Of a stretch of 64,000 nt of DNA, positions 52,812 to 61,851 are shown piece after piece. A program made the position numbers and the translations under genes. Position 1 is the first letter of the stretch, and every line of letters starts with the position of its first letter. The stretch comes from Bin80 sp965219915 (GTDB lineage Bacteria; Bacteroidota; Rhodothermia; Rhodothermales; Bin80). The notes under the pieces were generated by a model. It was given only the letters and a program-made list of their open reading frames with translations, was not told the origin of the DNA and ran no database searches. The stretch spans positions 3,224,001-3,288,000 of the forward strand of contig OZ244794.1 in the NCBI GenBank assembly GCA_965219915.1. The letters are read 5' to 3'.

Positions 52812-53972
52812 TTACGCAACATGCGTTGATAGTGTGTCGCTGATAGGAGGTAAAACCGTTGACCTGGGGGCGCGCGCGCGTACCATATACGCCTCCAGGA
52901 ATCCCCTGTGCTTACCAGGAGCCTCGGCTGCTTCAACAATCCGCTCGTGATTGAGGGAGTTGATACGATCGCACGCTGCACGTATAGCGTCCATCGAAAT
53001 CTTAAGCGCTACATCCACTGGCATGCGCTCTGGATTGATGTCCAGACCATACCAGGCATTGTACCCGTGCATTTTGAGCACATAAAGCCCCGCCTCCATT
53101 TGCTCCGGTGATACCAGGCCCGCATTAAGGTCCTGGTCGTAATTACCCAGCGGTTGACTATTCCAATGCGTATGCGCCAGACGTCCCTCCGACAGGGGCC
53201 AGCTCAGGGCATATGCCGTGTCTTCAAAGCCCATAAGCAAGTGCCCGATTTCGGGATTCATACAGATCAGTTTATGGCCTTCCGCGAGTAGGCTCCGGTT
53301 TTCCTCATGCTGCAACATTGCCTCAACCTGCTGCCCAAGTAGCACCCCCTCCGGAGTCAGACTGTAAAGAATGCGACCCCTGGGCTCATAAGGCTTGGGT
53401 TCAAAGGCGATACGCATACCCGGGGCTGCGTCCATTGCTTCCGCCAATCCCGCAGCAAATCGCTGACGCATATGGGCCATATTCATCCCAAATGGATTCT
53501 CATAGCCATCGATTCCGGGCCACACGACTGAAAAATCACACTCAAGTTCCCTGGCCAGACTCAAAGAGCGAGCCGTTCGATCAACCGCCATCTTGCGGAC
53601 CTTGTCGTCGGGGTTTGAGAGTGAGCCAAATTCGAATTCAGCATCGTAAAAAAGTAATGGAATGACCGTCAACAAACGGATGCCGGTACTCTTGGTAAAG
53701 GCCTTCCAAAGTGGAAGATTATCTTCATTGATCTCGTTCGGATAATGAGCTTCCAAAGCATCCAGCCCGTAATCTTTCAAAGATGCGGCGATCTCGAGTC
53801 TGGCCTCAATTGATTCATCCGGTTTGTACTTGGCATGAAACCTTGAATCTGCCGGTGAAAAAAACCAGATACCCGCTGAAAACCTGGGAGTTAGCTCAAA
53901 CGAATTCAGATGAGCAACCAGGTCTTTACCTGTCAGTATCCTTGCCTGTCCGCGCAAGTCTGTTAGGGGCAT
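52812..53972 (-). CDS. xylose-isomerase-like TIM-barrel sugar isomerase
   Basis: A 386-residue protein, the length of actinobacterial xylose isomerases. Catalytic features align: His76 (LEAHYPNE), Glu191 and Lys193 (AFEPKPYEPRG), Glu241 and His244 (MNPEIGH), Asp279 and Asp281 (NYDQDLNAG) and Asp311 (GLDINPE). From Glu241 onward the spacing equals that of xylose isomerase (E217, H220, D245, D255, D257, D287). The one change is His269 (AHTHWNSQ) where xylose isomerase has Asp245; a His at this metal position is used by the related Pseudomonas L-rhamnose isomerase. It is probably an aldose-ketose isomerase of unknown sugar. The C-terminal tail is basic and disordered (RARAPRS). Confidence 0.82.
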   Translation of the reverse strand: MPLTDLRGQARILTGKDLVAHLNSFELTPRFSAGIWFFSPADSRFHAKYKPDESIEARLEIAASLKDYGLDALEAHYPNEINEDNLPLWKAFTKSTGIRLLTVIPLLFYDAEFEFGSLSNPDDKVRKMAVDRTARSLSLARELECDFSVVWPGIDGYENPFGMNMAHMRQRFAAGLAEAMDAAPGMRIAFEPKPYEPRGRILYSLTPEGVLLGQQVEAMLQHEENRSLLAEGHKLICMNPEIGHLLMGFEDTAYALSWPLSEGRLAHTHWNSQPLGNYDQDLNAGLVSPEQMEAGLYVLKMHGYNAWYGLDINPERMPVDVALKISMDAIRAACDRINSLNHERIVEAAEAPGKHRGFLEAYMVRARAPRSTVLPPISDTLSTHVA

Positions 53973-54015
53973 CGGTTAAAATTGTTTTTTGTCAAAAGAT
54001 AGGAGGAAAACAGCA

Positions 54016-55149
54016 TCACCGATGATGCTCCTCATAGTGGGTTTCCAGCCAATCTTCTCCGTAATCGTTACTGGGATCCCTGACAATCGTATGAATATGA
54101 TTGCTCCCGTTCTCATCTCCGCCAACTCCTCGTTCACGTACATATTCAATCAGGAGGGACGGACCATGCACCCGGTAGTAGTATCGACGCTCCATATGCT
54201 CTGTTGGACCGATCCATGCAAACCGTAAAGCTCCCAGGCCGTCCGAGCGAATTTTCTCCAATTGTGCATTTGCAGCGCGATGATCCGCATTGCGGACATA
54301 CTCATCAATCAATTCCCACATCAAAATCTGTTGGGTTTTGTCCAACGAAGATGCTTGTATGCCCTCTATTGATTCAAGTCTGTTACGCTGTCCCGGACCT
54401 TCGAAAATGTCATTTGGTACAGCATTCCCCAGTACAGCTATAGCACGCTGCTCATCGGTGAGTGTTTGCATGAGCCTAAATCCTCGTTCCCGTTCGTGGG
54501 AAAGGATCCGCCAACCCGCGTACGGGCCTGTTTCAACGGTATACGGTTCCGCACCTAAAAACAAAGGAGTGAACGCTACATTATCCCCAACTACGGTAAA
54601 GCTGGCAGACAGGTGATGCCCTGTAAGAAGCCAACCCCATTGCTCATCCGTCTCAGGGTTTCCGAAAATAGATACCCAGTAATTCTCGGTCGTCCAGCTC
54701 TCAATCAGCTCTGTCATTCGACCGGAAGCACCACGCTCCGAAGCCGCCTCACTGAGCACATCATCAAGCCACATCACACCTGCTATTTTTAAGTATCCCT
54801 GACTGCTGGTGGATGCCCTGATCAGGTCATGAAGATGATGACGCTGAGTTACGGTCATGTCTCCGGCACGCAACCCTCCACGCTCATAAAAAACACTGGG
54901 CAGGTTGCTCCACCGTGTACGGGCATCCATGTCTGAGAACTCAAACTGAGACTTGGACACCTGCTCACCATCAAGTGAACCAAGAAACGCCACAGCCATT
55001 GCACGCATTTCCTCAGGATTGAGCGGCTGAGCCATAACAACCGGCTGCACCGCAGCATTTTGCACTGGCCCCGCTTTCTGTGGTGAGCCAATGGGGAGCA
55101 GACTGAGAAAACCGAACAATACGAGTATGCGACACGCTGAACAGTTCAT
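54016..55149 (-). CDS. DUF3500-domain protein, exported
   Basis: A 377-residue protein with a signal peptide from the Met at 55149 (NCSACRILVLFGFLSLLPIG); an upstream ATG (55203) would add 18 residues not typical of a leader, and AAAGGG precedes the chosen start. The DUF3500 domain is recognised from FGNPETDEQWGWLLTGHHL, ASFTVVGDNVAFTPLFLGAEP and the terminal HIHTIVRDPSNDYGEDWL. The conserved GHH pair and HIHT histidines could bind a metal. The family has no known activity. It follows the isomerase-like gene in the minus-strand run but is separated by 43 bp. Confidence 0.87.
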   Translation of the reverse strand: MNCSACRILVLFGFLSLLPIGSPQKAGPVQNAAVQPVVMAQPLNPEEMRAMAVAFLGSLDGEQVSKSQFEFSDMDARTRWSNLPSVFYERGGLRAGDMTVTQRHHLHDLIRASTSSQGYLKIAGVMWLDDVLSEAASERGASGRMTELIESWTTENYWVSIFGNPETDEQWGWLLTGHHLSASFTVVGDNVAFTPLFLGAEPYTVETGPYAGWRILSHERERGFRLMQTLTDEQRAIAVLGNAVPNDIFEGPGQRNRLESIEGIQASSLDKTQQILMWELIDEYVRNADHRAANAQLEKIRSDGLGALRFAWIGPTEHMERRYYYRVHGPSLLIEYVRERGVGGDENGSNHIHTIVRDPSNDYGEDWLETHYEEHHR

Positions 55150-55690
55150 GAACAAAAAACCCTTTAGGTCAGTGCCAAATTGGGAGATGTTACACCAGTC
55201 CAATGTTTGGGTTTCGAAAATTCTTGATGTTTACACCGAGGTGGAAAGGATATGGAATGGCTTTATTGCGAGTCCTGACTCAACTATAAAACCGCAAATC
55301 AAACCAGATTTTGTAGCACATCATTCTAGATCTTATAGATATCATAGCATAACAGGACCATAGTCTGCCTATTCTGGACTAACTGGTATTTGGGTGGACA
55401 ATGGGAATTAGCTAGTTCAAGATGATATAGGGATTTTCAGGGGAAATCTGGGCGATTTCCTGCCTACTGGCACTCTATGGCATCGTCGAAGTGCTCGCTT
55501 TTTAAGTGATTTTGGGCGAGGTTGAGATCTGGCAGTAGAAAGTGATGTTTCGGTAGGGTACTGCGACTATCGCCAATCTTTAAAGGATTGCATACCGCTG
55601 GACAGTATTCTAAGCAGTAGCGATGGAGTATGTATCTTGAGGCGAGTTTCCTAGTTCCGAAGTTTTTGAGTCATCTACACGCCCAACACT
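55150..55690. other. 541-bp A+T-richer intergenic region between divergent genes
   Basis: Contains the divergent promoters of the DUF3500 and YCF48-like genes. A near-perfect 17-bp palindrome, CAATCTTTAAAGGATTG at 55574-55590, lies about 100 bp before the YCF48-like start and could be an operator. A 90-codon plus-strand frame (55091-55363) has no domain and is not supported. No tRNA is seen. Confidence 0.45.
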
Positions 55691-56761
55691 ATGAGAGTAC
55701 GCCCCGCCTTATTAAGATTGATGCCAGTTCTTATCACGCTGTCAATACTGGAGACAGCAACAGCTCAGCTGCCGAATGTGGAGATCCAGAAGCAGGCGTC
55801 TGGAGTCGAGGTGCTTTTCATTGGAATAAGCTCGGTCGACGAGTCTGTGGTTTGGATAAGCGGAACAAACGGTACCTACGGGCGCACCCTTGATGGAGGT
55901 GAGCACTGGGAAATCGGCGTAGTACCGGGGGCAGATACGCTTCAGTTTAGGGATGTACATGCTGTAAATGACAATACGGCCTACCTGCTTAGCATCGGTA
56001 ATGGAGATCAGTCCAGGATCTATAAGACCACGGATGGAGGGAAATCCTGGACACTGCAGTTTATGAATGCTGAGTCTTCTGGATTTTTTGACTGTATTGA
56101 TTTTTGGGACGCACAAAGTGGGATGGCTTTTAGTGATTCCTTCGACGGTACATTCTATATCATTACTACGAGCGACGGCGGGGAATCATGGCATCGCGTA
56201 CCACCCGAAGCGTTGCCGCCTGCGCGACCTGGAGAAGGAAGTTTTGCGGCTAGTGGTCACTGCTTGCATGCAGGGGGAGACAGCACGGCATGGATTGGTA
56301 CGGGTGCCCACGAATCGGGGCCTGCTAGAGTTCTCAAGACAACGGACCGGGGCATGACTTGGACGTACCACGATACGCCCATTCCAGGGGGATCTGTACG
56401 AGGAATCACCTCCGTGGCATTTCTTGACCTCCTAACCGGTGCAGTATTGGGCGGAGATGTTACAGACATGACAAGTCGTGAAGACAACATTGCGCTGACC
56501 GATGACGGGGGCATTACTTGGACCCAAGCCGGCCGGCCTTCCTTTTCTGGACCAGTGTACGGGGCTGTTTACGTGCCTAATGCTCCCGTCCCCACGCTGG
56601 TTGCCGTTGGGCCAGAGGGCTTGGCCATAACAAGCAATCAGGGAGCATCATGGACAACACTTTCTAACGAGAATCTGTGGACCGTTGGATTTGGTGGATC
56701 CTCAAGGGGATGGGCTCTGGGAAGAGATGGACGAATCCTGAAGATCTCACTTAGCTGGTGA
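55691..56761 (+). CDS. exported YCF48/Asp-box beta-propeller protein
   Basis: A 356-residue protein with a signal peptide (ends TATAQ near 26). It contains a series of Asp-box/BNR-type turns (LDGGEHWE, TDGGKSWT, SDGGESWH, TDRGMTWT, DDGGITWT, SNQGASWTT), the pattern of a YCF48-like beta-propeller. YCF48 of photosynthetic organisms assists photosystem II assembly; bacterial relatives outside that group are usually secreted binding proteins of unknown role or sialidase-like folds without catalytic residues. It stands alone on its strand, with a likely terminator at 56883-56911. Confidence 0.86.
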   Translation: MRVRPALLRLMPVLITLSILETATAQLPNVEIQKQASGVEVLFIGISSVDESVVWISGTNGTYGRTLDGGEHWEIGVVPGADTLQFRDVHAVNDNTAYLLSIGNGDQSRIYKTTDGGKSWTLQFMNAESSGFFDCIDFWDAQSGMAFSDSFDGTFYIITTSDGGESWHRVPPEALPPARPGEGSFAASGHCLHAGGDSTAWIGTGAHESGPARVLKTTDRGMTWTYHDTPIPGGSVRGITSVAFLDLLTGAVLGGDVTDMTSREDNIALTDDGGITWTQAGRPSFSGPVYGAVYVPNAPVPTLVAVGPEGLAITSNQGASWTTLSNENLWTVGFGGSSRGWALGRDGRILKISLSW

Positions 56762-57111
56762 CCATGACTTTCCACATGGGATGTATATCCGCTTTAGAAA
56801 AATGCAAGGGGATAATCCAGTGTTTGCCAGGAGATATCGGTCTCTGACAGGTTGAGGGTTTCACACCCATGATTTGTGCACGGCTTGAAAGCCTACTTTG
56901 TTCAAGCTTTTCGGGTTAAGGTCTTCCCAGCGACCAAACCTCTGGCACGTTTCAGTTCGACGCTGCTGTACGGTCAACATGCATAGAATATTCTCTCTGG
57001 AAAACACATCCGATACTGCGAGCCCCAATAGCAGACTTTTCGCGCATTAACTTCCGCATCCGGCGATCTTGCCCCAGCCCCGGAAAACTCGTATCAGGCT
57101 AAGCAATCAGA
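56762..57111. other. 350-bp intergenic region between convergent genes
   Basis: Between the ends of the YCF48-like gene and UnbV protein D. It contains the putative terminator at 56883-56911 and otherwise no gene, tRNA or repeat that I can support. Confidence 0.5.
56883..56911 (+). terminator. putative intrinsic terminator of the YCF48-like gene
   Basis: Perfect 7-bp stem GCTTGAA/TTCAAGC with an 11-base loop followed immediately by TTTT on the plus strand, 120 bp past the stop codon. Stem is A+T-rich and the U-run short, so this is a modest call. Confidence 0.45.
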
Positions 57112-60100
57112 TCACTGATTCTCGTTCTCAAACCTGAGTCCTCTGGAATAGCCCTCTGGGACAACATACCGCGTGTGATACTCCTGCCAGTCTGAAGAAT
57201 GACGCTTATATACCGGATCTGCCTGCAATCTCCCCGGTGGTTCATCATACGTAGCATCTCCGTGTGATGGCAGGGGTCTTAACGTCGTGGAAAAGGTGGT
57301 ATTATAATCACCATCCTTAACCCAACCGTCACCAACAAGGACAAAATCCCTCTGCCAGCCTGCCTCAACCGGATTTATCTCAGTGAAGCGCAATTGTATT
57401 TCGTCTGCTGCATTCATGATCACATAACGATCGTCCACTTTTTCCAGGAGCGGCAATACATCACCGAATCGAGTGTGATATCCGATCAAGTCGCGCCATA
57501 CCTGGGCAGTGCCACTTAGCGTACCATACTCGGGTAACTCGGGAGAAGACCGATCCGCTTCACTGACCACTGAAAACCCGCGATACCTGAGGTCCGCCTC
57601 CGCAGGCAGCAGAGATGTCACCTGCCCAATAGAATCACTCAATTTTTCTGCCGTGTACAATACATCCCAGTAAATCTCCATGTTCGTATACAGGCGTAAG
57701 CGCCGTGAACCAAGCTCCCTTACTGCCGGAACCAGATCTATCAGTACAGTTTTTGACTTCCCACTTGGAAAACCAAGGTTGGCATGAACAATCTCCCAGG
57801 ATCCGTCAGGTAGCTGTGCTTCGACCCGCAATCCACTTGGAGCCGCATGCTGTCCCTGGCTAATCGCCACATTAATTGAGCTGTCGGTCGGTCGAATCCA
57901 TCCTCTTGCAATCAACCAGGCGTCCTCGGCAGTTTCGTCACCTATTTCGACCTCCAGATAATGGTGTCGCGTTATCCCTTGGTAGTCCCCTCTTCCAAAG
58001 AAATCTGCATACTTCTCGTCCTGCACTGCAACGAGCTCCAGTACATCATTCCCGTGGTCGTCCCACGCGCCGATGATGGGTACCGACTCACCGGTCACAT
58101 GTACTTTCAATTCTGGTGGAGGAAAGGCAAATCGCTCATCAACAAAAACTTCTGTGCCTACGGGATGATCAACAACCATAAGCGATATGTGATCGAAAAA
58201 ATGCGTCTCCCATAACTCGGCTGTAATCCGAACATCGTAATATCCCTCCCGCGGCTGAAGTTGATCTCCCCTGATTTTGACCCAATCTTCGGTAGTCATT
58301 ATGCCGGCCGTCTCTTGGGCATTGATTCTAAGTCCCAGAGGTGAACGCCAGATAAAATCGGTAACAAAGGTCATCTCATCTCCATCCCACGTAAAGAGCC
58401 ACGGGCAAGATCCTTTCAGTCGTTGTGTGGCACTCACAATTTCATCGGAGAGCATGTCAAACTCGGCCTGAACCGAACCATTTGGCCAAGTGATTCGTGC
58501 GACATCTGCGAGCGACTGCGTTCCGAGACCAAAGTGCACAATGGGCTGCGTGATGGGTTGCTTCTGGTACAGTAATCCGGCGCGAACCTCCACCTCTCCA
58601 CCGATCCCAAACGAGTTGATGCGCTGATCCCCGACCGCCTGCGCTGCACGAGGTTGGATCTGCTTCCAGTGATAACCTTTTGTGGTCAGGACTCCAAATC
58701 GTTTCGGTTGACGGTCAGCATCCAATCCTATCAGGTCTAGACGACCTGCAAAGCGTGTAGCACTAAGCGCATAGGCTTCCAGGTCTACGGGACCTCCGCT
58801 GGAATAGAAACCATAGTCCTGATCCTGTAGCAGAATATGGGACTGCGCCGCCTCCGTTACAACCAGATCCACCCCACCGTTGTTGTCCAGATCACCTGTC
58901 AAAATCTGTGCGCTAGATGTCTGCAAGTCCACCCGCGCCAAAACTTCAACTGTTTCCTGATACCCCAGCGTGATTCGTAATACCTGTCCGGTATTTGCAA
59001 GAACCAGAAGCTCAATCTTACCATCACTATTGCTATCAGAGACTGTGATATCCAAGGGAGTGAACTCCGCAGTTGATACTGGCACTGGCATGGAGGTGAA
59101 TCGACCCTGTCTTTCATTCTGCATCACCACCAGACTTCCCTCGGCATCCACGAATCCAGCATCTGGGTCGCCGTCCTGATCAAAATCTGCCCAGGCAAAT
59201 GCCTTAACCCCGGAAACGCCAGAGAACCAATCCTCACGCTCAAAGGTGCCGTCTCCATTGTTGCGTAGCGCCAATAGTTCATTTTGGGCGGTGTTCAGGA
59301 GCAAATCAATATCACCTTCCAGGTCAATGTCTGCAGCCCAGACGCCCGTGTACGCTGCATCCGTAGTTGCTGCACCTAAGCCTAGGGTGGCCGTTACATC
59401 AGCAAACTGCTCAAGTGAATCCTGGCGCAATAGGCGCATCCCATCAGCTCCCGCCAGAATGATGTCCGTACGGAAATCAAAATCAAAGTCTATCCCGATA
59501 CCTGCGTCATGACCACTTATACCCGGAGCTTTCCATGCCTCTTCGCGGAGCGTTTTAACGGAATCCAGCCCCGCATAGAAAATAGCTGGTAGCGCGTCAT
59601 TGCCCAACGCAATTGCCGCAATCCATTCCTGAGGTTCACCTGTTGGTATGAGTGATTGATCAGCAACAAACTGCAGAGAATCATCCAGGGACGCGGGAGA
59701 AGAAGTGGGACTTTCTAGACGAATAAAGCGCGTAATTGGGTCTCCCACACGCTCAATGGGTACACGCACAGAGGCCAGATCCTGGCGGTACTGTGGTTCG
59801 CTGAGGAGTACATTGCGCAGAAACGCCAACTGCGTGGCCGCATCACCGGTCTCAGCTACCGCCTCGCGCAAGGCCTGAATCTGTTCATTTACGTCCGGCC
59901 CCCATTGATGGCTGGCCAACTCATTCAGAAGTTCTATATCTAGTGTTCCCCGGGTAACTGACTGTTCCAGGCGCTTAAGCAAGACCGAAGTGTTTCCGGG
60001 AACAGCGCTATCCAGTTGTTCCATCAATGCCGCGATCTCATCCGAACTATTTGGTAGAAGATGAACCAGGTCATAAAGTGCACGAGCATTCAGGGGATCA

Positions 60101-60498
60101 CTTGCAACCGCCTTATGGAGATAATGTACCTGTGCAGTTTCATCACCAAGCATTCGTGCATGAGCTGCTGCCAGAAGCAAGACCCCACTGATTGTTGAAT
60201 CCAGACTTAAGGCCTGGCTTAAGTGCCCTTGTGCCACTTCCAGTTCATTGCGACGCATTGCCATAAGGGCCAAGTTTGCCCACGCAGCAGGCTCCATAGG
60301 AGCAAGCTCCGTGACCAGTTCTAACTTGGCATAAGCGCGCAAGTCTTCGCCCACTTCCATCGCGGATACCCCCGCATAAAAGGCGCTTACCGTGCTATTA
60401 TAAGCCTCAGATCCTGGTTGCGGATTACGAGGCCCTCTGCATCCGAGTGCAACAATGAATAAAATGATTAAAATAATTTGACTACGGACACACAACAT
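57112..60498 (-). CDS. TPR-VCBS-UnbV lipoprotein D, 1128 residues
   Basis: Leader IILIILFIVALGC gives a lipobox Cys20. Residues about 30-250 form TPR-type helices (AFYAGVSAMEVGEDLRAYAK, ANLALMAMRRNELEVAQGHL), about 330-590 FG-GAP blades (DIDLEGDIDL, DFDQDGDPDA, DSNSDGKIEL, DLDNNGGVDL), then a UnbV-like segment with ARITWPNG near 680. The C-terminal ~430 residues are unlike proteins A-C: a region starting GSCPWLFTWDGDEMTFVTDF and DPLGLRINAQ-like SPLGLRINAQ appears in large bacterial CRTAC1-like proteins, but its function is unknown. It is 17 kb from the other three UnbV genes, separately transcribed and divergent from the serine hydrolase. Confidence 0.9.
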   Translation of the reverse strand: MLCVRSQIILIILFIVALGCRGPRNPQPGSEAYNSTVSAFYAGVSAMEVGEDLRAYAKLELVTELAPMEPAAWANLALMAMRRNELEVAQGHLSQALSLDSTISGVLLLAAAHARMLGDETAQVHYLHKAVASDPLNARALYDLVHLLPNSSDEIAALMEQLDSAVPGNTSVLLKRLEQSVTRGTLDIELLNELASHQWGPDVNEQIQALREAVAETGDAATQLAFLRNVLLSEPQYRQDLASVRVPIERVGDPITRFIRLESPTSSPASLDDSLQFVADQSLIPTGEPQEWIAAIALGNDALPAIFYAGLDSVKTLREEAWKAPGISGHDAGIGIDFDFDFRTDIILAGADGMRLLRQDSLEQFADVTATLGLGAATTDAAYTGVWAADIDLEGDIDLLLNTAQNELLALRNNGDGTFEREDWFSGVSGVKAFAWADFDQDGDPDAGFVDAEGSLVVMQNERQGRFTSMPVPVSTAEFTPLDITVSDSNSDGKIELLVLANTGQVLRITLGYQETVEVLARVDLQTSSAQILTGDLDNNGGVDLVVTEAAQSHILLQDQDYGFYSSGGPVDLEAYALSATRFAGRLDLIGLDADRQPKRFGVLTTKGYHWKQIQPRAAQAVGDQRINSFGIGGEVEVRAGLLYQKQPITQPIVHFGLGTQSLADVARITWPNGSVQAEFDMLSDEIVSATQRLKGSCPWLFTWDGDEMTFVTDFIWRSPLGLRINAQETAGIMTTEDWVKIRGDQLQPREGYYDVRITAELWETHFFDHISLMVVDHPVGTEVFVDERFAFPPPELKVHVTGESVPIIGAWDDHGNDVLELVAVQDEKYADFFGRGDYQGITRHHYLEVEIGDETAEDAWLIARGWIRPTDSSINVAISQGQHAAPSGLRVEAQLPDGSWEIVHANLGFPSGKSKTVLIDLVPAVRELGSRRLRLYTNMEIYWDVLYTAEKLSDSIGQVTSLLPAEADLRYRGFSVVSEADRSSPELPEYGTLSGTAQVWRDLIGYHTRFGDVLPLLEKVDDRYVIMNAADEIQLRFTEINPVEAGWQRDFVLVGDGWVKDGDYNTTFSTTLRPLPSHGDATYDEPPGRLQADPVYKRHSSDWQEYHTRYVVPEGYSRGLRFENENQ

Positions 60499-60537
60499 TA
60501 TCCAATATTTTTCTTTAACCTAGAGAAAATTTTTACG

Positions 60538-60545
60538 CAAATATA
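60538..60545 (-). promoter_or_regulatory. Bacteroidota-type -7 promoter box
   Basis: On the minus strand TATATTTG matches the TAnnTTTG -7 consensus of Bacteroidota promoters and ends 39 bp before the UnbV-D start, giving a plausible ~30-nt leader. The -33 element is weak (only TG visible near the right distance). Confidence 0.35.
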
Positions 60546-60614
60546 AAGGTCATTGTTTGAACAGAGCGCGAAACCCGCGTACTGCGCTCGCTGTCAGAAA
60601 GCCCTGCTAAGCAT

Positions 60615-61718
60615 ATGGTCTTCCCTCGATATTATTTGCTGCTTGTGCTATCCTTCGTGCTTGCACCATATGCAGGTGCGCAGCATGCTCAAATTCCGGA
60701 GCAATACCAAGCTGCTGTTGATTCGGCACAAAAAATGATCCTTGAAGCATGGCATAAGCACAAGTATCCAGGAATAGCCGTAGCCGTAGCAGCTGAGGGC
60801 CAACTGATCTGGTCGGATGCAGTTGGCTTTGCTGATCTAGAACAACGCGTGCCAATGTGGCCACATAGCCGCTTCAGGATTGCGAGTATTTCGAAACCCA
60901 TAACGGCCGCTGCAACCGCTAAGCTCTTTAGTCAGGGACGACTGGATGTCGATGCCAGCGTGCAGCAATATGTGCCGGATTTCCCGCAAAAACGCTGGTC
61001 CGTAACAACACGCCAACTAGGCGCACACCTCGGAGGAATTCGCAGCTACCAACCGGGGGAGATGCTATCCGCCGTACCCTATGCTACAGTCCGTGACGGC
61101 CTGGGTATATTTGCTGCAGATACGCTCGTGCATGAACCCGGTACGCAGTTCCTATACTCCAGCTACGGCTGGAATCTGATCAGTGCAGTGATAGAGGGGG
61201 CTACCGGAACATCTTTTCTAGATCACATGCGCCAGGAAGTTTTTCTCCCCCTGGGAATGCTTAACACGGTCGCCGATCACCCAGACAAGCTGATTGCGCA
61301 CCGGGTACGCTTCTACACCCGTAACGAGGATGGTGTGTTACTCAATGCACCCTTTGTAGATAACAGCTACAAGTGGGCCGGCGGTGGATTCTTGTCCACC
61401 CCTATTGATGTGGTTCAATTTGGGATAGGCCATTTAACATCGACTTTTCTTGACGATGCAGCCAAAGAATTACTGTTTACGGAACAGCTGACCATTACGG
61501 GTGAACCTACCGGATACGCCTTCGGCTGGAACGTAGAGGTGCGCGCAGATAATCGCCGCTACTATAGCCACAGGGGAGGAGCTATCGGTGGCACCTCTCT
61601 CCTCGTTATCCAGCCAGATACTGGTGTAGTGGTTGCCGCAATGATAAATATGGGTAATGCCGACCTGGAGGTTGTCCAAGAACTGGTCTCGCTTTTCGTT
61701 GCCACGGTTCAGCGTTAA
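60615..61718 (+). CDS. exported serine hydrolase of the class C beta-lactamase fold
   Basis: A 367-residue serine hydrolase with signal peptide (ends AGAQ). The SxxK motif is Ser91-Ile-Ser-Lys94 (FRIASISKPIT). The second motif is YSS (181-183) in place of YxN, and the third is HRGG in place of KTG, as in LACTB-like proteins. HLGGIRSY is the usual LACTB-type loop. Such proteins are peptidases or esterases rather than true beta-lactamases. It is divergent from UnbV-D with a 116-bp gap and 133 bp before the M16 peptidase on the same strand. Confidence 0.9.
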   Translation: MVFPRYYLLLVLSFVLAPYAGAQHAQIPEQYQAAVDSAQKMILEAWHKHKYPGIAVAVAAEGQLIWSDAVGFADLEQRVPMWPHSRFRIASISKPITAAATAKLFSQGRLDVDASVQQYVPDFPQKRWSVTTRQLGAHLGGIRSYQPGEMLSAVPYATVRDGLGIFAADTLVHEPGTQFLYSSYGWNLISAVIEGATGTSFLDHMRQEVFLPLGMLNTVADHPDKLIAHRVRFYTRNEDGVLLNAPFVDNSYKWAGGGFLSTPIDVVQFGIGHLTSTFLDDAAKELLFTEQLTITGEPTGYAFGWNVEVRADNRRYYSHRGGAIGGTSLLVIQPDTGVVVAAMINMGNADLEVVQELVSLFVATVQR

Positions 61719-61851
61719 GGAACATTCCGACGCAACATCATCGCACGAGCCCATTAATCTTAAGCGAGAATTTTTCGCAACCGGAATCCGCGGTATTCGT
61801 ACAGCCTATGCTAGCATATTCCGACTTTGACACACAAACCGTAGCTTTGCC

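Noticed and set aside
52871..52880. Alternating CG run, possible Z-DNA-forming sequence
   Set aside because: It lies inside the basic C-terminal tail of the isomerase-like gene (Arg-Ala codons) and is short, so codon use explains it.
52709..52981. 90-codon minus-strand frame beyond the isomerase-like gene
   Set aside because: Overlaps the end of the isomerase gene in another frame and has no domain.
55091..55363. 90-codon plus-strand frame around the DUF3500 start
   Set aside because: Overlaps the signal-peptide region of the DUF3500 gene on the other strand and has no recognisable content.
61842..61849. TAGCTTTG, a perfect Bacteroidota -7 box, before the M16 peptidase
   Set aside because: It ends two bases before the start codon, so transcription would begin inside the gene; the TTTG upstream is also too close.
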